From Streptomyces lycii (GTDB lineage Bacteria; Actinomycetota; Actinomycetes; Streptomycetales; Streptomycetaceae): DNA of 64,000 bases. The stretch lies in contig NZ_WHPN01000351.1 in assembly GCF_009735685.1 (NCBI RefSeq), forward strand, positions 25,749 to 89,748. The letters run 5' to 3'. Both the position numbers and the translations under genes were made by a program. The notes beneath the pieces are model-generated. The model had not been told where the DNA came from and ran no database searches. It worked only from the letters and a program-made list of their open reading frames with translations. Of this stretch, positions 24,858 through 33,526 are shown one piece after another. How positions within the stretch are numbered: the stretch's first letter is position 1; each line of letters starts with the position of its first letter.

Positions 24858-26311
24858 TCCGCCAGACCCGCCATCTCGCCGCCTTCCTGCTGCTCCTGCT
24901 GATCGCGCTGCTGGCCACCGCCTCCCGGATCCAGGTCCTCGACTCCGAGCGCTACGAGGAGAACGAGGCCAACCGGCGGCAGGCCGTCGCCCGTTACAGC
25001 CAGCCACGCGGTGACATCCACGTCGGCGGCGAACCGGTGACCGGCTCCCGCGACACCGGTGAGCGGCTGGCGTACGAACGCACGTACACGAACGGACCCT
25101 TGTACGCGCCGGTCACCGGCTACGCCTCGCAGGCGTACGGCACCTCGCTGCTGGAGAACGCGGAGGACGACCTGCTCTCCGGCACCGACGGCCGGCTGTC
25201 CCGCTTCCCGCTCTGGACCTCCCTCACCCGCGAGCAGCAGCCGCCCGGCGACGTCCACACCACCATCGACCCCGCCGTGCAGCGCGCCGCCGCCGGGGCC
25301 CTGGGCTCGGCGCGCGGCGCGGTCGCGGCCGTCGAGCCGTCCACCGGGAAGATCCTGGCGCTGGTCAGCAGCCCGTCGTACGACCCGGAGCGGTTCTCCG
25401 GATCCGGGTCCGCGGCGGCCCGGGCGTGGCAGCGGCTCAACGCCGCCGAGAACCGCCCGATGCTCAACCGGGCGCTCCGCCAGACCTATCCGCCGGGTTC
25501 CACCTTCAAGGTCGTCACGGCGGCGGCCGCGCTGGACTCCGGGCTCGTGCGGGATCTCGACGAGCCGACGGACTCCCCCGCCCCGTACACCCTGCCCGGC
25601 ACCTCGACCGAGCTGACGAACGAGGCGGCGGGCTGCGAGGACGCGACGCTGCGGCACGCCTTCGAGGTGTCCTGCAACACCGTCTTCGCCCGGCTGGGCG
25701 TACGGGCCGGGCTCGGCACCATGGTGGACACCGCGGAGAAGTCCGGCTTCAACGACGACGGCCTGCGGATTCCGTCCCGGGTCGCGGAGAGCGTCTTCGA
25801 CACGGACATGAACGACTCGCAGCTCGCCCTGTCGGCCATCGGCCAGTACAACACCGCCGCGACCCCGCTCCAGATGGCGATGGTCGCGTCGGCCGTGGCG
25901 AACGACGGTGAGCTGCGCCGACCGTATCTGGTCGACCATCTCACCGACGCCGGCGGTGACCGGATCGCCACCACCCGGCCGCGGACGTACGAGCGGGTCA
26001 TGGACTCCTCGACGGCCCGGAGCCTGGCGGAGCTGATGCGCGGGGTCGTCACCGACGGCACCGGGACGAACGCCGCGGTGCCCGGCGCGGAGGTCGGCGG
26101 GAAGACCGGTACGGCGCAGCACGGGGTGGAGAACGAGGGGATTCCGTACGCCTGGTTCATCTCCTGGGCAAAGGCGGAGGGCGCGGACGATCCGGCGGTG
26201 GCCGTGGCGGTCGTCGTCGAGGACGCGGAGGCGGACCGGGCCGACATCAGCGGCGGCGGCAACGCGGCACCGGTGGCGCGGCGGGTGATGGAGGCGGCCC
26301 TCGGCCGGTGA
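24854..26311 (+). CDS. Class B penicillin-binding protein (PbpA-like)
   Basis: 485 residues from the GTG at 24854, which overlaps the FtsW-type stop. There is one N-terminal membrane anchor (LAAFLLLLLIALLATASRIQ). The transpeptidase motifs are STFK (Ser216), SCN (within FEVSCNTVF) and KTGTAQ. It is shorter than FtsI and matches PbpA-like proteins. It cross-links peptidoglycan with its SEDS partner. Because it sits beside the cluster it could also be a self-resistance copy if the product targets cell-wall synthesis, but the motifs show nothing unusual. Confidence 0.93.
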   Translation: MIRQTRHLAAFLLLLLIALLATASRIQVLDSERYEENEANRRQAVARYSQPRGDIHVGGEPVTGSRDTGERLAYERTYTNGPLYAPVTGYASQAYGTSLLENAEDDLLSGTDGRLSRFPLWTSLTREQQPPGDVHTTIDPAVQRAAAGALGSARGAVAAVEPSTGKILALVSSPSYDPERFSGSGSAAARAWQRLNAAENRPMLNRALRQTYPPGSTFKVVTAAAALDSGLVRDLDEPTDSPAPYTLPGTSTELTNEAAGCEDATLRHAFEVSCNTVFARLGVRAGLGTMVDTAEKSGFNDDGLRIPSRVAESVFDTDMNDSQLALSAIGQYNTAATPLQMAMVASAVANDGELRRPYLVDHLTDAGGDRIATTRPRTYERVMDSSTARSLAELMRGVVTDGTGTNAAVPGAEVGGKTGTAQHGVENEGIPYAWFISWAKAEGADDPAVAVAVVVEDAEADRADISGGGNAAPVARRVMEAALGR

Positions 26312-26353
26312 CAGGGCCGGACGCCCGTCCGCGCCGCCGCCTCCTCCCGGCCG

Positions 26354-26395
26354 TCAGCCCGCGGTCAGTTGCCCGTCAGTGCCACGGTCAAGAAT
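26354..26395 (+). promoter_or_regulatory. SARP operator and -10 of the polyketide operon
   Basis: Three TCAG heptads start at 26354 (TCAGCCC), 26365 (TCAGTTG) and 26376 (TCAGTGC), exactly 11 bp apart. Seven bp later comes the -10-like AAGAAT (26390-26395). Direct heptad repeats in 11-bp steps, about 8 bp before the -10, are the known layout of SARP binding sites. The first gene starts at 26432. Confidence 0.8.
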
Positions 26396-26431
26396 TCCGG
26401 GTATCCGCCGGACACTTCACCGGGAGGCAAA

Positions 26432-26692
26432 ATGCCCAGCACCGTCGTCATCAATGCCGAGCAGCGCGCCCAGATCAAGGAAATCGTGTGCGACATCCTT
26501 GAGATCGAGCCTGCCGACGTGACGGACACCAGCCTTTTCAAGGAGGACCACAACGCCGATTCCCTGGGTGCCATCGAAATTCTCTCCTCGCTGGAGCGCA
26601 CCTTCAACGCCGAGATCGACCAGGCGGAGCTGACCCGGATGGTCAACCTCGACGGGGTCGTCCAGGTCGTCGAAGAGGCCCTGGCCAAGTAG
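26432..26692 (+). CDS. Acyl carrier protein (type II PKS)
   Basis: 86 residues from the ATG at 26432, with ribosome site gggagg. The phosphopantetheine site is Ser44 in HNADSLGAIE; the preceding DITDTSLF-like region (DVTDTSLFKED) is normal. It carries the growing polyketide chain for the KS/CLF, ketoreductase and dehydratase encoded downstream. It is the first gene of the operon, 38 bp before the KS, under the SARP-type operator. Confidence 0.95.
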   Translation: MPSTVVINAEQRAQIKEIVCDILEIEPADVTDTSLFKEDHNADSLGAIEILSSLERTFNAEIDQAELTRMVNLDGVVQVVEEALAK

Positions 26693-26730
26693 TCCGCGTA
26701 ACGCCGGGCGTTGAGAGAGAAGAGGCAGCG

Positions 26731-28008
26731 GTGAACAGCGAACACCGGACACCACGCCGGGTCGTCATCACGGGTCTGGGTGTGGTCACCAGTATCGGCA
26801 CCGGGGCGGCGGAATTTCTTTCCGGCCTCCGCACCGGCCGCAGTGGCGTCAAGCCGATCACTTCCTTCGACACGGCCGGCTACGCGCACGCCAACGGCTG
26901 CGAGATAGACGATTTCGACCCGGCCGAGTGGATCGAGAACATCGACCCGGACGAACTCGGCCGGGCCAGCCAGTTTTCCGTCGCCGCGGCGCGGATGGCC
27001 GTGACCGACGCGGGAATGGAGCACGAGGAACTGCGGCGGCGCCGGGTCCTGGTGTCCGTCGGCACCACCGACGGGGAGTCGCACGATCTGGACACCCTGA
27101 TGGGCCGCCAGCTGGAGGCCGGCCCCGAGTCCCTGGACCCGGGCGTGGCCCGCCGCTCCGCCGCCGGGCTGCTCTCCAGCAGCGTGGTGCGCGAGCTGGA
27201 GCTGACCGACGTCGAGGCCGTCACCATTCCCACCGCCTGCGCGGCGGGCAACTACGCCATCGGCTCGGGCTACGACGCCATCCGCGCCGGCGAGGTCGAG
27301 GCGGCGCTGTCCGGAGGGGCCGACGCGGTCTGCCGCAAGACCTTCACCGGCTTCTACCGGCTCGGCACCATCGCGCCCGAGGTGAGCCAGCCCTTCGACA
27401 CCGACCGCAAGGGCATCCTCACCGGGGAGGGCGCGGGCATCCTGTTCATGGAGAGCCTGGACTCCGCCCTGGCCCGCGGCGCCCGGATCTACGCCGAGGT
27501 CCTCGGGTACGGGCTGAACTGCGACGCCCACCACGCGGTCGCCCCGGACCGGGACAGCCTCGCCGCCTGTATCGAGGTGGCCCACCGCAACGCCGGTGTG
27601 AAGCCGGGGGACATCGACTTCATCTCGGCGCACGGCACCGGCACCAAGGCCAACGACGTCACCGAGGCCGGGGCGATCCGGCAGGTCTTCCCCGACCCGC
27701 CGCCGACCGTCTCGGTGAAGTCCATGCTCGGCCACACCATGGGCGCCGCCAGCGCGCTGGCCTCGGCCGCCTGCGCGCTGTCCATCACCGAGGGCTTCAT
27801 CCCGCCGACCATCAACCACCGGCAGACCGACCCGGAGTGCGGTCTGGACCCGGTGCCCAACGAGGCGCGCACCGCCGATGTCCGCATCGTGCAGAACAAC
27901 GCGCTGGCCTTCGCCGGGAACAACGCCGTACTGATCCTGGGGCGCTACGAAGGCCCGGAGCCCGTCGGCTCGGCCGGCCGGCCCGCCGCCGGACAGGGCG
28001 CGGCATGA
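26731..28008 (+). CDS. Beta-ketoacyl-ACP synthase, KS-alpha type
   Basis: 425 residues from the GTG at 26731. The full catalytic set is present: Cys170 in TACAAGN, His301 in SAHGTGTKAND and His335 in LGHTMGAAS. It is a FabF-type condensing enzyme and, with the Cys-less partner at 29794, should form the KS/CLF heterodimer that elongates the chain with malonyl units. The closest type I can name is the KS of highly reducing type II systems that make polyenes (ishigamide, aryl polyenes). The C-terminus carries ~20 extra Gly/Ala residues. Stop and next start overlap (ATGA). Confidence 0.93.
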   Translation: MNSEHRTPRRVVITGLGVVTSIGTGAAEFLSGLRTGRSGVKPITSFDTAGYAHANGCEIDDFDPAEWIENIDPDELGRASQFSVAAARMAVTDAGMEHEELRRRRVLVSVGTTDGESHDLDTLMGRQLEAGPESLDPGVARRSAAGLLSSSVVRELELTDVEAVTIPTACAAGNYAIGSGYDAIRAGEVEAALSGGADAVCRKTFTGFYRLGTIAPEVSQPFDTDRKGILTGEGAGILFMESLDSALARGARIYAEVLGYGLNCDAHHAVAPDRDSLAACIEVAHRNAGVKPGDIDFISAHGTGTKANDVTEAGAIRQVFPDPPPTVSVKSMLGHTMGAASALASAACALSITEGFIPPTINHRQTDPECGLDPVPNEARTADVRIVQNNALAFAGNNAVLILGRYEGPEPVGSAGRPAAGQGAA

Positions 28009-28838
28009 GCGTGGCGGAGCCGCGGTTGCGCCGCCCGTCCGGCACCGACGACCCGCTGCGGGTCCTCATGCTGCACGGACTCGGCGGCAAGACCACCGTG
28101 TGGGACCGGCTGGCGGACCGCGCCGACCGGACGCTGGAGCTCTGGGACGTGGAGCTGCCCTGGCGTGCCATGGCGGGCAGCGAGAGCTGGGGCACGCTGC
28201 CCGACCCGGCGCAGTTCCTCGTCGACCTGGTGGGTGAGGACACCGGCCGGTTCGACGCGGTGCTCGCCCATTCCTACGCGGCGAACCTGCTCACCGAAGC
28301 GATGGCGGAGGACCGGATCGCGCCCCGGCCCACCGTGCTGATCAGCCCGTTCTACCGGTCCAGCCCGCAGGACTTCGACTGGTCGGTGATCTCGTACTAC
28401 CTCAACGACTTCCACCGCGTCTTCGAGGAGGCGCTGGAGGTCGGCGAGACCGGCCGGTTCGGCAAGGCACACCGCGACTGGATGGCGCTGCGGCTGCGCG
28501 ACCAGATCGGGCCGTACGGCTGGATGCGGTTCTTCGAGGCCTATCTGCGGTCCCCGTTCATCGACCGGGGCGCCGTCCGGTCGCCGCTGCTCGTGCTGTC
28601 CGGGGAGAAGGACATCGCGGCGCGCCCCGGGGACGGCCGCGCCCTCGCGGCCGGGATCCCGGACGCGCGCTACGAACTCCTGGCCGGCTGCGGTCACTTC
28701 CCGATGGTGGAGCGCCCCGATCTCGTCACCCGGCTGGTGTGCGACTTCCTCGCCGGTGCCGGACGTCCGCAGCGGTGCGGCGCGGCGGCGTCCCGGCCCT
28801 CGCCCTCGTCCTTCCTGTCCGAATTGGAGATGTCATGA
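28005..28838 (+). CDS. Alpha/beta hydrolase
   Basis: 277 residues from the ATG at 28005, overlapping the KS stop by 4 bp. LRVLMLHGLGGKTTVWDRL gives the oxyanion loop. The nucleophile is Ser in LAHSYAANLL, the acid probably Asp in SGEKDIAAR and the base His in AGCGHFPMVE. It may release or edit the polyene chain, or catalyse a cyclisation. There is no signal peptide. The last ~25 residues are low-complexity. Confidence 0.85.
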   Translation: MSVAEPRLRRPSGTDDPLRVLMLHGLGGKTTVWDRLADRADRTLELWDVELPWRAMAGSESWGTLPDPAQFLVDLVGEDTGRFDAVLAHSYAANLLTEAMAEDRIAPRPTVLISPFYRSSPQDFDWSVISYYLNDFHRVFEEALEVGETGRFGKAHRDWMALRLRDQIGPYGWMRFFEAYLRSPFIDRGAVRSPLLVLSGEKDIAARPGDGRALAAGIPDARYELLAGCGHFPMVERPDLVTRLVCDFLAGAGRPQRCGAAASRPSPSSFLSELEMS

Positions 28839-29797
28839 GCAAGAGCACCACCGCCGTGGACGGCGCGACCCAGACGGAGATCCGGCCTCGCTACGAGGGT
28901 TCGAACATCTGCACCTGGATCGGCTTCAAGCACGTCAACTACATGGTCGAAGAGGCCGTCTACGACCACCTGCGGCAGCTCGGCCTCCCGGCCGGGAAGC
29001 TGTACGAGCGGCACGGCCTGGGTGTCGACATCACCGATATCGACACCAAGATCCGTACGGCCTTCCACATCGACGACCTGGCGACGGCGACCGTGACCCC
29101 GGCCGCCGACAAGGGCGACGGACGCCGCTTCACCGTGGAGATGACCGTCGAGCGCGAGGGCGAGACGGTGAAGGCCGTCACCTCGAAGGTCGCGGTGCAG
29201 TTCCGGCTCGACCCGCACGGCCACCCGGCCGAGGAGCCGCCCGCCGAGCTGGCCGGGCACGTCACCGACCGGCTCGGTGCCGGCGCGGAGCCGATCCGGG
29301 TGGAGCCCGGCACGGACCCGGCGGACCTGCTGACGGCGGGCAAGAACGCCTTCGCCTGGACCTGGCGGATCCCGTACTTCTACTGCCACTTCACCGAGCG
29401 CATGCAGATGTCCGGCTACCTGCGGCAGATGGAGGAGGTCGTCGACCTGTTCCTGGAGGACCGCGGCGTCTCCATCAAGACCCTGCTGGACGAGCAGGAC
29501 TGGATCCCGGTGGTCCCGCACTCGAAGATCACCATCCTGGACGAGGCCAACATGGAGGAGACGCTCTACACCGTCTTCACCGTGGAGAACGTCTTCAAGC
29601 GCTTCACCTACACGGCGCGCATGGACACCTACGTCCTGCGCGACGGCGTGCTCGTGCCGACCGCCACCGGCCGGATCACCCACGGCTGGGCCGTGATCGA
29701 GAACCGGCGCGACTGGAGCCTGGTCGACTTCGACGACCGCCTCGTCAACGGCCTGAACGGCAAGGCGGGCAAGATCACGGCCCGGGGGACGGCGTGA
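28835..29797 (+). CDS. Double-hotdog acyl-ACP thioesterase-like protein
   Basis: 320 residues from the ATG at 28835, with an ATGA overlap. Two hotdog halves are seen. The first has WIGFKHVNYMVEEAVYDHL, like 4HBT thioesterases. The second has FKRFTYTARMDTYVL. Family members hydrolyse acyl-ACP or acyl-CoA thioesters. The operon context suggests hydrolytic proofreading or release of polyketide intermediates. It could alternatively be a dehydratase-like hotdog protein, since no catalytic residue can be assigned with certainty. Confidence 0.7.
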   Translation: MSKSTTAVDGATQTEIRPRYEGSNICTWIGFKHVNYMVEEAVYDHLRQLGLPAGKLYERHGLGVDITDIDTKIRTAFHIDDLATATVTPAADKGDGRRFTVEMTVEREGETVKAVTSKVAVQFRLDPHGHPAEEPPAELAGHVTDRLGAGAEPIRVEPGTDPADLLTAGKNAFAWTWRIPYFYCHFTERMQMSGYLRQMEEVVDLFLEDRGVSIKTLLDEQDWIPVVPHSKITILDEANMEETLYTVFTVENVFKRFTYTARMDTYVLRDGVLVPTATGRITHGWAVIENRRDWSLVDFDDRLVNGLNGKAGKITARGTA

Positions 29798-30918
29798 CGT
29801 CCGCCGCCACCCTGGACGCGGCGGGACCGGCCGGGAGTGGGCCCGGTTCCACCGGCGAGCTGGTGTTCTCCGCCTGGTCGGCGGTCTCCCCGTTCGGTAC
29901 GGGCGCGGAGGCGTACAGCGCGGGCCTGCGGAGCGCGACGAGCGCCGTCGGCGCTCTCGACCCCGAGGCGTACCCGGGCCCGTACGAGCGGGCCGGGCTG
30001 GTCGACGGCTTCAGCGCCGCGGCCGCCCTGGGCAAGAAGGGCACCCGCACCATGGACCGGGTCACGGCGCTCGCCGTGTCCACCGTCGGAGAACTGCTGG
30101 AGCGCTGCGGGAGCAGTCTGCTGGAGCGGCCCGAACGGGTCGGCCTGGTGCTGGGCACCGGGTCCGGCAGCGTGCAGAGCATCATGGACTTCACCCGTGA
30201 CTCGCTGACCGGGGACCGCCCGTATCTGGTGGACCCGGCCAGGTTCCCGAACACGGTGATGAACCGGGCGGCCGGGCAGAGCGCCATCTGGCACGGCATC
30301 AAGGGGCCGAACACCACCATCGCGGGCGGCTGGCTGACCGGGCTGCTCGCGCTCGGCTACGCCGCTCGGCTGCACCGCGGCGGGCACTGCGACCGGGTGC
30401 TGTGCGGTGCCGCCGAGGAGTTCTCGGTGCAGCGCGCCTGGCTGGAGTGGCACGCGGCGGAGGAAGCCGCCCGGCCGCCGCTCGGCGAGGGCGGTGCGGC
30501 CTGGCTGCTGGAGCCCGGGGACGAGGCGCGCGCCGCCGGCCGGGAGCCGCTGGCCCGGCTGCTGACCACGCGCTTCCGCGCCTACCACCGGCCGCAGGAC
30601 GCGGGCCCGGCGCTGACCGAGTGCGTCCGCGGCGCGCTGGCGGAGGCCGGGGTCTCCGGCGGCGCGGTGCGCCTGGTCGCGCCGCTCGGCGCCCCCGGCG
30701 AGGAGTACGCGGTGCTGCGGGCGCTGCCGGCCGGCAGCGACCCGGAGTGGATCCGCTGCCGTCCCCTGCTGGGCGACGCGTCGGCGGCGGCCACCGGTTT
30801 CCAGCTGGCGGCCGTGCTGGCCGCCGCGGGTGACGGACGTCCCGCGGCGGGAGAGCTGTCGCTGGTCACCGGCATCGACCGGGACGGAACGGTGGGCTGC
30901 GCGGTGCTGGCCCGCTGA
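29794..30918 (+). CDS. Chain-length-factor-like KS (KS-beta, Cys-less)
   Basis: 374 residues from the GTG at 29794, with GTGA overlap. It has the thiolase fold of FabF (VGLVLGTGSGSVQS, NTVMNRAAGQSAI). At the active-site position the sequence reads TTIAGGWLTGL, so the nucleophilic Cys is missing, and the two catalytic His motifs are also absent. This is as expected for a chain length factor. It should pair with the KS at 26731 and set chain length. Two genes separate KS and CLF, unlike the usual adjacent KS-CLF order. Confidence 0.85.
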   Translation: MTSAATLDAAGPAGSGPGSTGELVFSAWSAVSPFGTGAEAYSAGLRSATSAVGALDPEAYPGPYERAGLVDGFSAAAALGKKGTRTMDRVTALAVSTVGELLERCGSSLLERPERVGLVLGTGSGSVQSIMDFTRDSLTGDRPYLVDPARFPNTVMNRAAGQSAIWHGIKGPNTTIAGGWLTGLLALGYAARLHRGGHCDRVLCGAAEEFSVQRAWLEWHAAEEAARPPLGEGGAAWLLEPGDEARAAGREPLARLLTTRFRAYHRPQDAGPALTECVRGALAEAGVSGGAVRLVAPLGAPGEEYAVLRALPAGSDPEWIRCRPLLGDASAAATGFQLAAVLAAAGDGRPAAGELSLVTGIDRDGTVGCAVLAR

Positions 30919-31024
30919 AGGCTCCGACCGACGACGACGGCCTCCGGGCCCCGGCGTACGTCTCCTCCCGCTGCCGCGGCGGGGCCGTACGCCGGGCCGG
31001 CCCGGGGCGAGAGGAGGACAGCCC

Positions 31025-31429
31025 ATGATGCTCGAACAAGCTCTGGCCATCGCCGAGGTGCCGGCCGGACCGGACCGGACGGACGGCGCGCCGGAGGACA
31101 GCGAGGAGACCGTCGTACGGGGCACCGTCACGGTCGACGCCGGGGACCCGTTCCTCGCCGGGCACTACCCGGGCTTCCCCCTCGTGCCCGGCTTCAGTCT
31201 GGTCCAGTACGTCCACGACCTGGTGACCGGCGCGGCCGCGGTGCCGCCGGAGAATCCCGCGGTGGTGCGGAAGGCCCGCTTCCTGAGCCCGGTGCGGCCG
31301 GGTGAGGAGATCGTCATCGAGGCCCGCGTCGGCCGCGACGCGAAGGGCGTCCACACCACCGCGACGGTCTCCGCGAACGCGCGGCCGGCCGCGGAGATCC
31401 GGCTCGACCATCCACAGGAGAACTTGTGA
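31025..31429 (+). CDS. FabA/FabZ-type dehydratase, catalytic half
   Basis: 134 residues from the ATG at 31025, with strong ribosome site gaggagga. The active-site segment is [20 protein letters not shown], with His47 in the place of the FabZ catalytic His. It follows the CLF after a 106-bp gap. It should dehydrate beta-hydroxyacyl-ACP to the trans-2-enoyl product. It overlaps the next hotdog gene, and the two are likely halves of one heterodimer. Confidence 0.82.
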   Translation: MMLEQALAIAEVPAGPDRTDGAPEDSEETVVRGTVTVDAGDPFLAGHYPGFPLVPGFSLVQYVHDLVTGAAAVPPENPAVVRKARFLSPVRPGEEIVIEARVGRDAKGVHTTATVSANARPAAEIRLDHPQENL

Positions 31430-32046
31430 CAGGCACAGAAACCGGGACCGCGGCCGGGCCCGGCACCGGCACCGGCACCAGTACAGGCGCCGACGCCGAC
31501 CGCATCGCCTCGGTCATCCCGCACCGTCCCCCGGCCCTGCTCGTCGACCGGGTCACCGAGGTGGAACCCGGGCGGCGGCTGGTCGCGGTCACGGACGTCC
31601 GCCTGCCCGCCGGCCGGCGCGGCACCGGGACGGGATCGGGCCCGGCCGGGGCCGAGTACGCGTACCCGCTCGGCCTGCTGCTGGAGTCCTGGGCGCAGGC
31701 CGCGGTGCTGCTCGCGTGCTGGGAGAAACCCAATCCGGACGTGCTGGCCGGCCAGGTGGCGCTGCTGGCCGGGGTGCGCGACGCGCGCGCCCTGGCGCCG
31801 GTGCGGGCGGGCTCGGTCCTCGAGCACGAGGTGCGGGTGCTCCGCGACCTCGGCGACACCGTCATCACCACCGGCCGCAGCACCGTGGCCGGCCGCCCGG
31901 TCCTGGAGATGGGGCAGCTCACCCTGGCGCTGCGCGGCGCCGGGACCCTGGCGCCCGCACCCGCGGGAACGACCGCCGGACCCACCGGCGCGGTCACCGC
32001 GGAAGCCACCGGAACAGTCACGGAGAACACGGAGAAGAGGTCATGA
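31426..32046 (+). CDS. FabZ-like dehydratase partner without the catalytic His
   Basis: 206 residues from the GTG at 31426, overlapping the previous stop by 4 bp. [20 protein letters not shown] is the FabZ N-terminal signature. [17 protein letters not shown] matches the central helix, but the HFPG segment that holds the catalytic His is replaced by a Gly-rich loop. In aryl-polyene systems, ApeI and ApeP form such a heterodimeric dehydratase; this pair fits that model (inference). The N-terminal ~25 and C-terminal ~40 residues are low-complexity Gly/Thr/Ala repeats. Confidence 0.75.
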   Translation: MTGTETGTAAGPGTGTGTSTGADADRIASVIPHRPPALLVDRVTEVEPGRRLVAVTDVRLPAGRRGTGTGSGPAGAEYAYPLGLLLESWAQAAVLLACWEKPNPDVLAGQVALLAGVRDARALAPVRAGSVLEHEVRVLRDLGDTVITTGRSTVAGRPVLEMGQLTLALRGAGTLAPAPAGTTAGPTGAVTAEATGTVTENTEKRS

Positions 32047-32792
32047 TGTCCGAGGAGAACCGGCGGGTCGCGCTGGTGACGGGAGGCTCCCGCGGCATCG
32101 GCCGCAGCGTGGTCGCCCGGCTCGCCGCCGACGGCTACGACGTGGCGTTCTGCTACCAGCGCGACCACGAGGCGGCCGAGGCCACGGCCAAGGAGGCGGA
32201 GGCCGCGGGAGCCGCGGTGCTCGCCCGGCGCGTGGACGTGGCGCAGCAGAGCGAGGTCGAGCAGTTCGTACGGGCGGCCGAGAAGGAACTGGGCCCGGTG
32301 CACGCCGTGGTGTCCTCCGCCGGCATCATCCGCGACAACCCGCTGATCATGCTGTCCGAGCAGAACTGGCAGGACGTGCTGCGGGTCAATCTGGACGGCA
32401 CCTACAACGTGTGCCGCGCGGCCGTGTTCTCGATGATGAAGCGGCGGGCGGGCACACTGGTGACCCTGTCCTCGGTCGCCGGGGTGTACGGCAACGCGAC
32501 CCAGACCAACTACTCGGCGTCCAAGGCCGGGATCATCGGCTTCTCCAAGGCGCTGGCCAAGGAGGTCGCCCCGCGCGGCATCCGGGTCAACGCGGTGGCG
32601 CCCGGCTTCATCGACACCGACATGACCTCGGGCCTCTCCGGCGAGACCGGCGGGAAGCTGGCCGAGCGCATTCCGCTGGGCCGCTTCGGCCGGCCCGAGG
32701 AGGTCGCCGACATGGTGTCCTTCCTGGTGTCGGACCGCGCGTCCTACGTCACCGGGCAGGTGTTCGGGGTCGACGGCGGGCTGGTGCTCTGA
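32043..32792 (+). CDS. 3-oxoacyl-ACP reductase (FabG-type ketoreductase)
   Basis: 249 residues from the ATG at 32043, with ATGA overlap. The NADPH-binding loop is [10 protein letters not shown]. The catalytic set is Ser in [11 protein letters not shown] and Tyr/Lys in YSASKAG. The FabG-like GFIDTDM and VDGGLVL ends are normal. It should reduce beta-ketoacyl-ACP after each extension, before dehydration by the neighbouring hotdog pair. No enoyl reductase gene is in the operon, so double bonds should be kept, giving a polyene. Confidence 0.93.
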   Translation: MMSEENRRVALVTGGSRGIGRSVVARLAADGYDVAFCYQRDHEAAEATAKEAEAAGAAVLARRVDVAQQSEVEQFVRAAEKELGPVHAVVSSAGIIRDNPLIMLSEQNWQDVLRVNLDGTYNVCRAAVFSMMKRRAGTLVTLSSVAGVYGNATQTNYSASKAGIIGFSKALAKEVAPRGIRVNAVAPGFIDTDMTSGLSGETGGKLAERIPLGRFGRPEEVADMVSFLVSDRASYVTGQVFGVDGGLVL

Positions 32793-33499
32793 TGGCCCGC
32801 GGCGCACCGCGCTTCTACTTCTCGCTGCGCAGCCCCTACTCCTGGCTGGCCTACCGGGAGCTGACGGAGCGGCACCCGGACGTGGCCGCCGCCGTGGAGT
32901 GGCGGCCGTTCTTCGAACCGGACGCGACGAGCGAGCGGCTGCTCACCGAGCGTGGCGGCTCGTTCCCGTACACCCCCATGTCGCGGGCCAAGCACCTCTA
33001 CATCCTCCAGGACATCGGGCGGATCACCAAGGAGCGGGACGTCCCGCTGAACTGGCCGGTGGACCGGGACCCGGTGTGGGAGATCCCGCACCTGGCCTAT
33101 CTGGTGGCGGACCGGGAGGGGCTCGGTCAGCAGTACATCGCGGCGGCCTACCGCACCCGCTGGGAGGAGGGCCGCGACATCTGCGACCGCGACGTCGTCG
33201 CGGGGCTGGGCACCGAACTCGGCCTCGACCCGCGGGAGCTGGCGGACGCCGCCGACGACCCCGCGCTCCGCGAGGAGGGCGTGCGGCTGCTGCTCGACAT
33301 CTGCAAGGACGGGGTCTTCGGCGTCCCGTTCTTCGTCCACGGGTTCACCCGGTTCTGGGGACTGGACCGGCTGCCCGGCTTCGTCGGGCATCTGCGGGAG
33401 CGGGCGGTTCCCGCCGCGGCGATGCCGGCGCCCGAGTCCGGCCCGGTCGGGCTCGGCTCCCGCACCACCGACGACGGTCATGCCGGCGGCTGCGGCTGA
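32792..33499 (+). CDS. DsbA-fold 2-hydroxychromene-2-carboxylate isomerase-like protein
   Basis: 235 residues from the ATG at 32792, overlapping the FabG stop by one base (TGATG). RFYFSLRSPYSWLAY is the start of the HCCA-isomerase/GST-kappa fold. WPVDRDPVWEIPHLAYLVA and GVFGVPFFVHGFTRFWGLD are its other landmarks. It has Ser in place of the DsbA CxxC site. Family members isomerise double bonds, often with a thiol cofactor. In a polyene operon it may change the geometry of a double bond (inference). Confidence 0.8.
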   Translation: MARGAPRFYFSLRSPYSWLAYRELTERHPDVAAAVEWRPFFEPDATSERLLTERGGSFPYTPMSRAKHLYILQDIGRITKERDVPLNWPVDRDPVWEIPHLAYLVADREGLGQQYIAAAYRTRWEEGRDICDRDVVAGLGTELGLDPRELADAADDPALREEGVRLLLDICKDGVFGVPFFVHGFTRFWGLDRLPGFVGHLRERAVPAAAMPAPESGPVGLGSRTTDDGHAGGCG

Positions 33500-33526
33500 C
33501 CACCACATGTGCCCTGGGAGGGCCAG

